A stretch of DNA of 37,651 nucleotides, from contig CAITZA010000140.1 in assembly GCA_903896745.1 (NCBI GenBank), positions 1 through 37,651 on the forward strand, written 5' to 3'. Under the pieces are notes generated by a model. That model searched no databases. It saw only the letters and a list, made by a program, of their open reading frames with translations, and was not told the DNA's origin. The stretch comes from an uncultured Desulfomonile sp. (GTDB lineage Bacteria; Desulfobacterota; Desulfomonilia; Desulfomonilales; Desulfomonilaceae). Each line of letters starts with the position of its first letter. Positions within the stretch are counted from its first letter, which is position 1. Position numbers and translations under genes: made by a program. Positions 7,516 through 15,706 of the stretch are shown in pieces.

Positions 7516-8346
7516 ATGAGCAGCGAAAATAGCGATCAAAAGTTTGTTACTTACCATAGAGAAGGTGAAATCGGTTTTCTAACGTTAAATCGCCCGGAAA
7601 AACGAAATGCCCTAAACCTTGCGGTTTGGGATTCGCTTCAACAGGCTGTGCTGGAGGCAGGAAAAGACGTCGAGGCTCGCGTAATCATAGTCCGTGGGGC
7701 TGGAAAATCTTTCTGTTCCGGTCTTGAGTTAAGTCCTGACAATGATTTGATAAAGATCATAACAGCAACTCCATCCGCAAAACAAAAGGTTGAATTTTTC
7801 AGGATGGTCAGGAAAATCCAGGCAGCGCACACTAGCTTGGAACAACTTCCCCAACCGACCATAGCAACTATCCACAGTCACTGTTTGGGAGCAGGCCTGG
7901 AGCTTGTGGTTTGCTGTGACATACGACTGTGTTCGGCAGACGCTACCTTTGCTCTGCCAGAGGCTCGTTTGGCAATTATCACCGACGTCGGTGGGTTGCA
8001 AAGACTGCCGAGGATTGTCGGCAGAGGACATGCCAGGGAAATAGCGTTCCGGGGCAACAGTTTTGACTCTAATAAGGCTCTGGCCATAAACCTGGTTAAC
8101 GCTGTATATCCCGATCATGAAACCCTTGAAAAAGAGTCTCTGGCGATGGCCCGTGAAATCGCGGCCAACCCACCGTTGGCGGTTCAGGGGGCCAAGGAAG
8201 TTTTTCTTTTCAGCGATTATGGCCCTCTACGCCAATCCCTGGACTACAACTCTGCCAGATCATCCATGATTATGCCGTCAGAGGACATATTTGAAGCAAT
8301 GGCCGCACATATCCAGAAGAGACATGGATTGTTCAAGGGGGCGTGA
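7516..8346 (+). CDS. Enoyl-CoA hydratase/isomerase family protein, dienoyl-CoA isomerase-like
   Basis: A crotonase-fold enzyme of 276 residues acting on acyl-CoA. The oxyanion-hole and CoA motifs are present (GAGKSFCSGLE, 61-71; HCLGAGLELVVCCDI, 122-136). The segment PEARLAIITDVGGLQRLP (148-165) closely resembles delta3,5-delta2,4-dienoyl-CoA isomerase (ECH1), which uses an Asp in ADVGTLQRLP: Glu149 and Asp157 occupy the ECH1 acidic positions, while Glu129 replaces the first ECH1 Asp, as in hydratases. The function is therefore probably isomerisation or hydration of an unsaturated acyl-CoA. The FadH-like gene 50 bases downstream supports a role with conjugated dienoyl-CoA. The start has a GGAG site 9 bases upstream. 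Confidence 0.83.
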   Translation: MSSENSDQKFVTYHREGEIGFLTLNRPEKRNALNLAVWDSLQQAVLEAGKDVEARVIIVRGAGKSFCSGLELSPDNDLIKIITATPSAKQKVEFFRMVRKIQAAHTSLEQLPQPTIATIHSHCLGAGLELVVCCDIRLCSADATFALPEARLAIITDVGGLQRLPRIVGRGHAREIAFRGNSFDSNKALAINLVNAVYPDHETLEKESLAMAREIAANPPLAVQGAKEVFLFSDYGPLRQSLDYNSARSSMIMPSEDIFEAMAAHIQKRHGLFKGA

Positions 8347-8395
8347 CGGTTTGCCGATATTCCGTATAATTTGCGTTTTGACATATTAGGAGGAT

Positions 8396-10402
8396 GTGTT
8401 GATAAAAAAACTTTTTGAACCCATACAAATTGGTCCTGTAGGTCTTCCCAACAGGGTGGTCATGACCGCCATGCATCTCAACTATTCGCCGAACGGCGAA
8501 GTGAATGATCAGTTCATTAATTTTTACGAGGCCCGGGCCGCTGGAGGCGCTGGTCTGATCATAGTGGGTGGGGCAGAAATTAATGATCAGGCTGCGGGTA
8601 TTGACCTGATGCTGTCAATAAAAGACGACAGGAACATTCCTGGACTAAGATCATTTACCGACAGAATACACGAATATGAAACCAAAGTGGCGATTCAGTT
8701 ATACATGGCTGGCGCTTACTCTTTTTGCAGTTTGAAAGGGTTGCCGATCCTGGCGCCGTCAGAATACACAAGCTATTTCACAAGGCAAAAAACCACCCCT
8801 ATGACTCTTGATGATATTGAAAGGGTTCAGCATGATTTTGTGGAGGCGACCCGAAGAGCCAAAGAGGCCGGTTTTGACGCTGTTGAGGTAATTGCTTCTG
8901 CTGGGTACCTGATCTGTCAGTTTCTTTCCCCAAAGACAAACAAGCGGGAAGATCAATATGGCGGTTCGCTTGAAAACCGTATGCGTTTTGGGTTGGAAAC
9001 GATATCCAGGGTCAGGGAAGCCGCTGGTCCGGATATGGCGGTCATAGTCAGAGTCGCAGGTAATGACTTTGTTCCGGGCAGCCACACCAACAAGGAGTCG
9101 AGGGTGTTTGCCGCTGCGGCTCAAAACGCGGGAGCGGACTGTATAAATGTTACGGGTGGTTGGCACGAAAGTCGTGTGCCTCAGATCACTATGGATCTTC
9201 CACACGCCGGTTACGTGTACCTGGCCGGTGGCATAAAGGAAAATGTTTCAGTTCCAGTAGTTGGCTGTAATCGAATTAACGACCCATACGTGGCCGAGGA
9301 AGTCTTGAAAGAGGGCGTAGCCGATCTGGTCGGTGTAGCCCGAGGCCTGATAGCTGATCCCGATTTTGTGAACAAGGCAAAGTCCGGCAAGTCCGATGAA
9401 ATTCGCAGGTGTGTCGCCTGCAACCAGAAATGTTTTGACCATGTGTTTGCCCTTCAGCCGGTGGGTTGCCTGGTGAATCCCCGAGCCGGGAAAGAATCTA
9501 AAACGGTTATCAAGCCTACCGAAAACAGGAAAAAGATTGTAGTGGCCGGAGCTGGGCCGGCTGGTTGCGAGTTCGCGCTAAGGGCCGCCGAAAGAGGTCA
9601 CAAAGTCATACTTTGTGACCAGGAGAGCGAAATCGGCGGGCAGGTTTATTGGGCGGCCAATGCTACCAAGAAAACCGATTTTCACTATATTCTTGATTAT
9701 TACAAAGCAGTTCTTCCACGTCGAGGTGTGGAAACAAGGCTGCAAACAGAAGTAACATCAGACATGATCGCAACAGAAAAGCCGGACATGGTTGTGGTCG
9801 CCACAGGAGCCGCCCCTTTCAAACCCCCAATTGAAGCCGTAGAAGCCCCCTACGTTTATCAAAGCTGGGATGTTCTCAAAGGAAATGCGCAAACCGGCAA
9901 GAACGTCGTAATAGTGGGAGGTGGTTCTGTTGGTCTTGAAACAGCCATATTCCTTGCAGAAAAAGGAACTATTTCCCCTCAGCAGCTCTATTTCCTGACC
10001 GTTCATCAGGCGGAAACCCAGGAAACGCTCAGAGAACTCGCTCTAAAGGGAATCAAGAACGTCACCGTGATCGAGATGACAAGAAGAATGGGGCAGGATG
10101 TAGGCCCTTCAACCAGATGGGTAATAATGAAAGAACTGGAATTGCGAGGCGTAAAGCTTGTTACTCAGGCCAAGATGAAGGAAATTCACGAGAAACAGGT
10201 CATATATACAGGACAGGATGGCGTGGACGTCTCAATTGTGGCTGATTCAGTCGTCCTGGCGATGGGATCAAGACCCGAAAACTCACTGGCAAAAGCGCTT
10301 GAATTATCTGGAGTTGAGGTTCACGTTATTGGTGACGCCAAAAGATGCGGACGAATAGGAAACGCTATAGATGATGGTTTTGCCCTGGGAACGACCGTTT
10401 AG
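8396..10402 (+). CDS. fadH: 2,4-dienoyl-CoA reductase-like flavoenzyme (FadH / old yellow enzyme family)
   Basis: A 668-residue three-part flavoenzyme. Residues 1-335 form the FMN-binding TIM barrel, with Tyr171 in GYLICQFLSPKTNKR and His257 in GWHESRVP, the two catalytic residues characteristic of E. coli-type FadH. Cys339, Cys342, Cys346 and Cys358 would hold a [4Fe-4S] cluster. An FAD site (VVAGAGPAG, 382-390) and an NAD(P)H site (VIVGGGSVG, 505-513) complete the electron path. It would reduce 2,4-dienoyl-CoA to an enoyl-CoA in the cytoplasm. AGGAGG at 8388-8393 is the ribosome site; the GTG at 8396 is very close to it, so the TTG at 8399 may be the real start. Related anaerobic enzymes act on bile acids or cyclic compounds, so the exact substrate is inferred. 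Confidence 0.82.
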   Translation: MLIKKLFEPIQIGPVGLPNRVVMTAMHLNYSPNGEVNDQFINFYEARAAGGAGLIIVGGAEINDQAAGIDLMLSIKDDRNIPGLRSFTDRIHEYETKVAIQLYMAGAYSFCSLKGLPILAPSEYTSYFTRQKTTPMTLDDIERVQHDFVEATRRAKEAGFDAVEVIASAGYLICQFLSPKTNKREDQYGGSLENRMRFGLETISRVREAAGPDMAVIVRVAGNDFVPGSHTNKESRVFAAAAQNAGADCINVTGGWHESRVPQITMDLPHAGYVYLAGGIKENVSVPVVGCNRINDPYVAEEVLKEGVADLVGVARGLIADPDFVNKAKSGKSDEIRRCVACNQKCFDHVFALQPVGCLVNPRAGKESKTVIKPTENRKKIVVAGAGPAGCEFALRAAERGHKVILCDQESEIGGQVYWAANATKKTDFHYILDYYKAVLPRRGVETRLQTEVTSDMIATEKPDMVVVATGAAPFKPPIEAVEAPYVYQSWDVLKGNAQTGKNVVIVGGGSVGLETAIFLAEKGTISPQQLYFLTVHQAETQETLRELALKGIKNVTVIEMTRRMGQDVGPSTRWVIMKELELRGVKLVTQAKMKEIHEKQVIYTGQDGVDVSIVADSVVLAMGSRPENSLAKALELSGVEVHVIGDAKRCGRIGNAIDDGFALGTTV

Positions 10403-10447
10403 GAATCGAACCGAGGCCCTTTCTCCTGAAAAGTTGTCCGAAAGCAG

Positions 10448-10495
10448 AGAGGCAATGATGACGGCATCAGGCGATACCGGTCATTGCCTCTTTTT
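10448..10495 (+). terminator. Rho-independent terminator after the FadH-like gene
   Basis: An 11-base perfect inverted repeat, AGAGGCAATGA at 10448-10458 and TCATTGCCTCT at 10481-10491, merges into a run of five T (10491-10495). It lies 46 bases after the FadH-like stop codon and closes the rightward unit before the convergent nap operon. The remaining intergenic bases to 10647 hold only two TTGATCCAGA copies (10568, 10584) and a short palindrome. Confidence 0.85.
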
Positions 10496-10647
10496 CACGT
10501 TTCTTCAAACTGTGATTGCAACTGGCATGTCGGTCTGCGCCTAAATGTTTACCCTATTTTTCCGGAGTTGATCCAGATGTAGATTGATCCAGAACATCAA
10601 TCGATTGACAGGAGTCAGGTCAAAATTGTTTTTTCATTGAACAACTC

Positions 10648-11508
10648 TCAGGAATCGGACTGCTGTCTGGGAATGACAGGCGCTGCGTCATCAATCTGAA
10701 ATCCTGTGAACTGAAGCCTGTTGAATCTACACGAATCTATACATTTCCCACAGTTAACACATAACAGGTTGCCCGCTTCCCTGTATGGCGCCAGTCCCAT
10801 GGGGCAAGCCGATAAGCATGACCTTTCCTTACAGCACGGGGTGGTTTGGGGGCGGGATTTTGAAATGACTTTCATTGTAACGGATGTTCGAAAGAGAGAT
10901 ATGATAGAACCAGTGGGACACAATACTCTGCACCATATCTTGGGTAAGAAACTCAACTGAAGTACGAGAAGGATCACAACAAACCAAAACTCTAATGATA
11001 CGGCCCTTTCCTTGACAATCATCATGGCCTCTGCGCTCATGATTGCTGGAGCGTTTATGTAGTTGAGCACAGGGATTCCAACAGCTCCGGCAAGGGCAGT
11101 CCCACATATTAAAAAGGAAAAACGCGTCAAGTTGGCTGAAAACGCCTTTTCAATGGTTGCAGATGACTTCGGGGGCCTCCTGAAAAGAATCAGGCAAAGC
11201 TTGTTCCTTAACCAGTCAATGCCTTCGGATACAAAAAGATACGGACAAAGCCAGCCACACCAAAACCTGCCAAGTAGGATGGCCACGAGCAGCGGAAAGA
11301 TCGCAGCCGTCATAAGAGGTACGGTGATTTCTCCGGCCGCAAAGATGGCCTGCAGGATGACCGATGGGTCGGCCACACCCAGACCACCGAAGTTAATTGC
11401 ATAAAAAGTTCCAGTAATTACATAAATTTCAAAAATGTTCAGGACAGGAACCACAAACATCAAACCGAAAACAAGAAATTGTGTGGCCCTTCTGTAAGGT
11501 AGATACAT
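10648..11508 (-). CDS. napH: NapH-like membrane iron-sulfur quinol dehydrogenase component
   Basis: An integral membrane protein of about 286 residues. It has four or more hydrophobic segments, two CX3CP motifs (WCGWLCP and WCRVLCPTG) on the cytoplasmic side and two C-terminal [4Fe-4S] ferredoxin-type motifs (CKERSCLSACP and CVNCGKCIDSC). NapH with NapG oxidises quinol and passes electrons to periplasmic nitrate reductase. Although the frame opens with a TTG at 11517, the ATG at 11508 overlaps the napG stop as TAATG and has AAGGGAGAT upstream, so translation is probably coupled and starts there. It is the last gene of the long respiratory operon, next to napG and in the Desulfovibrio-type order. 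Confidence 0.87.
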   Translation of the reverse strand: MYLPYRRATQFLVFGLMFVVPVLNIFEIYVITGTFYAINFGGLGVADPSVILQAIFAAGEITVPLMTAAIFPLLVAILLGRFWCGWLCPYLFVSEGIDWLRNKLCLILFRRPPKSSATIEKAFSANLTRFSFLICGTALAGAVGIPVLNYINAPAIMSAEAMMIVKERAVSLEFWFVVILLVLQLSFLPKIWCRVLCPTGSIISLFRTSVTMKVISKSRPQTTPCCKERSCLSACPMGLAPYREAGNLLCVNCGKCIDSCRFNRLQFTGFQIDDAAPVIPRQQSDS

Positions 11509-12299
11509 TAATCCCAATCTCCCTTGATCCTGGGTTTCTCATACGGAAAGTCAAATTTTGGTTCCTGCCCACCGCTGTCAATCCTGTATTTCTGTTCGAG
11601 CAGACCCTCGCCGCTGAGAGGTTTCTGGGGTGAGGTTTCCCTGGACTGACTAATATCATAGTTAGATTTGGCCTTCTGAAAGTAAAACCCTGCCTCATCC
11701 ACGCGGCCCATTCCCGCTGGGATAACATTGATAGCCCTTCCAGGCCTTGTAGGGCACCGTTCAACGCAAATCCCACACCCAACACACCCATCCAGAATTA
11801 CGGGATACAGGTTGTCCTTTAAAGCAATGGCCCTGTCCTGTAACGGGCAAACATTGTAGCAGGTGTTGCATAACGCGCCTATTTTCTGAAGAGACTCTGT
11901 CGGAATGACATCATGCTCGAGGAAAAGGTGGCTGTAACAGATTGAAGGTTCAATCTTTGCTTTTCCCATTTTTACCTTGGGAGGTTCCTTGAGATTCCTG
12001 TCCAGAGCCCCTGTCGGACATAACCGGCAGCAGGCCATGCATAAATAACACGCTTTGGTTTCTGCAATTACATACGGCGTGCCTATCGTAGCGCTAAATC
12101 CGGCCCTCCTGATGGAATTGTAAGGGCAGACTTCCATGCAGCGGTTGCATCGTATGCACAAAGCCATAAACCTGACTTCGTCAACTGCGCCGGGAGGTCG
12201 TAACCGATTTACACGGTAATCGTTGATTATCGGGTTTTGTCTGTTGACAAAAATTCTCTTAAAAAAATCGAGGATTCCAGAACTCACTATTCTACTCAC
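11508..12299 (-). CDS. napG: NapG-like ferredoxin with four [4Fe-4S] sites
   Basis: A polyferredoxin of 263 residues. Cysteine groups lie at 48/51/54/58, 84/87/90-91/94, 144/147/151 (one ligand elsewhere, perhaps Cys121) and 172/175/178/182. The stretch RPPGAVDEVRFMALCIRC is a clear NapG signature. NapG relays electrons from the quinol-oxidising NapH towards the nitrate reductase. Unlike typical NapG it shows no twin-arginine signal: the N-terminus reads MSRIVSSGILDFFKRIF, an amphipathic rather than exported start, and a stop codon lies just upstream of the GTG at 12299. Either the N-terminus is cut short or this form stays cytoplasmic. The ribosome site is weak. It overlaps napH by one base. 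Confidence 0.85.
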   Translation of the reverse strand: MSRIVSSGILDFFKRIFVNRQNPIINDYRVNRLRPPGAVDEVRFMALCIRCNRCMEVCPYNSIRRAGFSATIGTPYVIAETKACYLCMACCRLCPTGALDRNLKEPPKVKMGKAKIEPSICYSHLFLEHDVIPTESLQKIGALCNTCYNVCPLQDRAIALKDNLYPVILDGCVGCGICVERCPTRPGRAINVIPAGMGRVDEAGFYFQKAKSNYDISQSRETSPQKPLSGEGLLEQKYRIDSGGQEPKFDFPYEKPRIKGDWD

Positions 12300-12359
12300 A
12301 TAATATCAAGAATAAGAACAAATCTTAAAGCAAGAGCTGAATCGATTCCATACCCCGGT

Positions 12360-12671
12360 TCAATCTCGTGAGAGTCCCCTCATTTGTTCGACTTCGTCTT
12401 CAAAATTGATGTAAACATGGCCTATGTCAATTATCTCCGGAACGGCCATTCTTAAATGTCTGCAGAGTTCATCGAGTTCATCCTGGTTCTGCGCTTCAAA
12501 ATTAACAATTAACTCCGATCCATTCTCAGAGCAAACCTGAAAAGTTATCTCAGGAAATTCACGGAGTCTTTCCAAGACGGTTTGAGAGTCACCGGGATTC
12601 ACAAATATGGCGCTACCAGTGATGATCAATGTTAATGCCCATAATAAACAAAAAGGGTCAGGAGCCCGCAA
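12360..12671 (-). CDS. napD: NapD-like maturation chaperone
   Basis: A small cytoplasmic protein of up to 103 residues. The core from about residue 17 (ITGSAIFVNPGDSQTVLERL) to residue 92 follows the NapD pattern of a beta-alpha-beta ferredoxin-like fold with a mid-protein acidic helix and a terminal GHVYINFEDE strand. NapD binds the twin-arginine signal of NapA to delay export until the molybdenum cofactor is inserted. Its position directly after napA, 35 bases downstream, supports the call. The first 14 residues from the TTG at 12671 look unlike NapD, and a second TTG at 12629 gives a more usual length, so the start is uncertain. No strong ribosome site marks either. Confidence 0.75.
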   Translation of the reverse strand: MRAPDPFCLLWALTLIITGSAIFVNPGDSQTVLERLREFPEITFQVCSENGSELIVNFEAQNQDELDELCRHLRMAVPEIIDIGHVYINFEDEVEQMRGLSRD

Positions 12672-12706
12672 AAAGCTGGCGAGCGTCCTAACCCGGGTAG
12701 GTTAAA

Positions 12707-15097
12707 TCAGACGGATACGGGAAACGTAGCGTTCACATCACTTATAATTGTCATGTCAGCCACGTCCTTGGGGTCTCCAACTCTTTCGAGCTTTACAGCG
12801 CAGATTTTGAACTCAGGCTGTTTGGAGCCGTCATCGAAAGCGTCGATTGTTACCCTGTTGATCATTCTGTCCCAATCCTGGTCAAACCACGGAACGAACA
12901 GGATTCCAGGTAGGGAATTCTTGACGACATGAGCCGGCATTATGTTGAATCCGCGGCGGCTCACGATTTTGACCATGTCGCCATTATTGATTCCGTAAGC
13001 CTCGGCGTCCTTTGGATTAATTTCCACGTACGCGTTGGGTTTGGACCTGGCGATTTCGGGCACCCTCATGGTCATTGTGCCGGTGTGCCACTGTTCAATT
13101 GTACGACCGGTTGTCAGGAAGAAAGGAAAGTCTTTGTCCGGAGGCTCTTCCGCTCCCTTGTAAGGCCTCAGAAACACATTAGCCTTACCTTCGTGCTGCT
13201 TATCGCCGTAAAAATATATCATCGCCGTTGGAGGCACTTTTACGATTTCGGGCATGTTCATTATGGGGTCATGCCCCCTGACGTAGCGTCTAGCGGTCCC
13301 TGGGCTCTTTTCGTTGGGGCATGGCCACTGCAGACCCTCATCCATATCAAGCAATCGTTGCCTTGTGATGCCGTACAGCGTGTGTTCGGTCAACCTGACG
13401 CATTCCCTGTAATCGTCCCAGGCCATTCCGTAAGCGACGTTTGGATCATCCATATTCCAGGGAATCAGTCTTTCAAGTCCCATTCTCTTTGCCAGTTGTG
13501 CGGCTATCCACAAATCAGGTTTGGCCTCCCCTGGGGGTTCAACACATTTCGGAGTTACCTGACTCCTGCGCTCAGAGCAACCATATACGCCACCCTTTTC
13601 GTAAATAAACGCAGCAGGCAATATGACATCGGCCAACTGAGTGGTTCTCGTGGGGAAAATGTCCAACACCACGAGGAATCCATCCTTCATGCCCTTAAAA
13701 AATTTCGGGGCGTTTGGCAAGGATTGAGCCGGATTAGTAGTGGAAACCAGCATTGCCTTCAGCGGTTTGGACTGATCATCCTCGGAGCCGAGTTTTGCAA
13801 ACATTTCCATGGTGTGGAAGCCGGGTTTGGGGTCAATCGAGCCGGCCGGTATCTTCCAGGATTTTTCGCAATCGGCTCTGGCCGCCGGGTCAGTAATTGC
13901 ACGGGTTCCCGGAAGTAACTGGCATAGAGACCCGGTCTCCCTGACCCCACCGCAAGCATTGGGCTGTCCTGTAATAGAGAAAGAATCAGCGCCTTCCTTG
14001 CATATATTACCGGAGATGAGATGGAGGTTGTGAATCAGGTTGTTGGCCCACACCCCTCGAGTCCTCTGATTAAGACCCATGGTCCATAAACTCATGCTAG
14101 GGCTATGAGCTCCGAACAAGCGTGCGGCTTCCCGTATATTGGCCGCCGGGCACCTGGTAATTTTCTCGACGGCCTCAGGTGTGAACTGCTCCAGAAAATC
14201 AGAATATGCCTTAAAATCAACAACCTGCGAGCCGGTATGGAATCTGCACAGGTTGTCAATAAAGAATTTGTCTGTCCATCCGTTCTTTATTAGCTCTCTG
14301 GCCATACAGTGAAACACGGCCAGATCGGTGCCTGGGTCGGCAGGAAGCCAGACATCCGCAATTCGGGCTGTAGGCGTCAGCCGAGGTTCACAGACAATTA
14401 TCTTGATGTTATCAGGATCTTTCATCTTTTGCCGGGCCACTCTTCTGAACAGAATCGGGTGGCACTCGGCAGTGTTGGAACCAACCAGGAAAAGAGTTCT
14501 CGCTTTTTCTATATCGGCATAAGATCCCGCCGGTTCATCCGTGCCGAAAGTGGTTATATATCCACCAACCGCTGAAGCCATACACAGTCTGGGGTTCCCT
14601 TCAACCATATTGGATTTGAAGCCACCCTTCCAAAGCTTGTTGAAAGTATAGCTTTCCTCGGTCATACATTGACCGGATCCATAATAGGCGACAGAATCCT
14701 TGCCGAACTTCTGGTGTAATTCCTTGAACTTGTTGGAAACCTTGTCAAGCGCTTCGTCCCAGCTCACTCGCTTGAACTTTCCATCATCACCTCGCACCAT
14801 AGGGTACTTCAGACGATCAGGGTGATACATGCTTGTGTATCCCTTGAAACCCTTGACGCAAAGAAAACCAAAATTGGTAACAGCCTTGGGATTGCCCCTG
14901 AGTCCTACAAGCTGACCATTTCTAACTCCGGCAAAGATGCCGCAGCCAGTGCCGCAGAATCTGCAAGTTCCCTTTATCCATTTGTCAACTTCTATATCCT
15001 CTTGAGCCGAAACCGGTTTGGCAAACGGTATGTTCAAAGCTGCAGCGGCGAAACCGGCAGCCGATAACTTGATCATTTCTCTTCTGGATATGTTCAT
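12707..15097 (-). CDS. napA: Periplasmic nitrate reductase catalytic subunit NapA
   Basis: A 796-residue molybdopterin enzyme. It has a twin-arginine signal (SRREMIKLSAAGFAAAA, 4-20), an N-terminal [4Fe-4S] site in CRFCGTGCGI with Cys45, Cys48, Cys52 and Cys80, the relay Lys82, and Cys172 in LCMASAV, the position of the NapA molybdenum-ligand cysteine. The segment TGQPNACGGVRE is also NapA-like. It would reduce nitrate to nitrite in the periplasm using two Mo-bis-MGD electrons. GGAGGAAGATTT precedes the ATG at 15097. The flanking napM, napD, napG and napH genes follow the Desulfovibrio order. NapB is absent, which suits monomeric NapA. The sequence diverges from textbook NapA, so another oxyanion is possible. 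Confidence 0.88.
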   Translation of the reverse strand: MNISRREMIKLSAAGFAAAALNIPFAKPVSAQEDIEVDKWIKGTCRFCGTGCGIFAGVRNGQLVGLRGNPKAVTNFGFLCVKGFKGYTSMYHPDRLKYPMVRGDDGKFKRVSWDEALDKVSNKFKELHQKFGKDSVAYYGSGQCMTEESYTFNKLWKGGFKSNMVEGNPRLCMASAVGGYITTFGTDEPAGSYADIEKARTLFLVGSNTAECHPILFRRVARQKMKDPDNIKIIVCEPRLTPTARIADVWLPADPGTDLAVFHCMARELIKNGWTDKFFIDNLCRFHTGSQVVDFKAYSDFLEQFTPEAVEKITRCPAANIREAARLFGAHSPSMSLWTMGLNQRTRGVWANNLIHNLHLISGNICKEGADSFSITGQPNACGGVRETGSLCQLLPGTRAITDPAARADCEKSWKIPAGSIDPKPGFHTMEMFAKLGSEDDQSKPLKAMLVSTTNPAQSLPNAPKFFKGMKDGFLVVLDIFPTRTTQLADVILPAAFIYEKGGVYGCSERRSQVTPKCVEPPGEAKPDLWIAAQLAKRMGLERLIPWNMDDPNVAYGMAWDDYRECVRLTEHTLYGITRQRLLDMDEGLQWPCPNEKSPGTARRYVRGHDPIMNMPEIVKVPPTAMIYFYGDKQHEGKANVFLRPYKGAEEPPDKDFPFFLTTGRTIEQWHTGTMTMRVPEIARSKPNAYVEINPKDAEAYGINNGDMVKIVSRRGFNIMPAHVVKNSLPGILFVPWFDQDWDRMINRVTIDAFDDGSKQPEFKICAVKLERVGDPKDVADMTIISDVNATFPVSV

Positions 15098-15133
15098 AAA
15101 TCTTCCTCCGAGGCTTCGTCAGAATTTGAAAAG

Positions 15134-15646
15134 TTAAAATCCAGGCACGTTAAACCGATCTGCGCGGCCAGGAGAGAATTTTTCGTACTGTTGAATCTTG
15201 TGAACGGTGAACCAATGGGATTTATGACAAAACGAACAGTTTGTGACAAGCGATGCCGGCGGCAGGTTATGCGCCTGCTCGGAATGACAACCGATGCAGA
15301 CAGACTTGTCCGGCCTGGCTCGATAGTTTAGAGCGTCACCGTGACATATTCCACATTTCACGTTGTTAATCCCGTGCTTCGAAGCCAGCCACTGATTATA
15401 GCTGGCTGGGGTCTCTTTTTTGTGACATTCCATGCAATCCTGCTTGCCAAACTGAACCCTATGGGCATCCGGTTTTTCACCAGGCGCCAGAGGGGGAGCT
15501 GTAAACTCCTTCCACTTGGGATCCAATCCGCCGGGTTTACCTGCAGTTGTTGAGGCGTTAGGAGCGACGGGCTCGGCAGCCTTCAAGGAAAAGGAAAGGC
15601 TAGCAATTAGCCCTGTTATGATCAAGAAGTAGACGGCGCGTTTCAT
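15134..15646 (-). CDS. napM: Tetrahaem c-type cytochrome, NapM-like
   Basis: A 170-residue exported cytochrome. A Sec signal peptide (MKRAVYFLIITGLIASLSFS, cleavage near AAE) is followed by a Pro-rich linker and four CXXCH haem sites: CMECH (71), CGICH (98), CIGCH (117) and CSFCH (137). In Desulfovibrio desulfuricans a tetrahaem NapM directly precedes napA and stands in for NapB as electron donor; the same place and haem count here make that role likely. An AGAGGA site lies 7 bases before the ATG. The gene ends 36 bases before napA. The family call rests on context and haem number rather than alignment. Confidence 0.8.
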   Translation of the reverse strand: MKRAVYFLIITGLIASLSFSLKAAEPVAPNASTTAGKPGGLDPKWKEFTAPPLAPGEKPDAHRVQFGKQDCMECHKKETPASYNQWLASKHGINNVKCGICHGDALNYRARPDKSVCIGCHSEQAHNLPPASLVTNCSFCHKSHWFTVHKIQQYEKFSPGRADRFNVPGF

Positions 15647-15706
15647 GTTCCGTTCCTCTCACCATTTTGTTTTATTCTATAAATTGCGTAAGGCCAGTAT
15701 TCTTAT

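Noticed and set aside
10568-10608. Two TTGATCCAGA copies and a TCAATCGATTGA palindrome between convergent genes
   Set aside because: They are short, lie where no promoter is expected, and have no matching partner elsewhere that I could see. They are likely chance.
12929-13918. 329-codon open frame on the plus strand
   Set aside because: It lies wholly antisense to napA. The translation is rich in His, Cys and Phe, without domain-like patterns, and there is no ribosome site. It is a codon-bias shadow.
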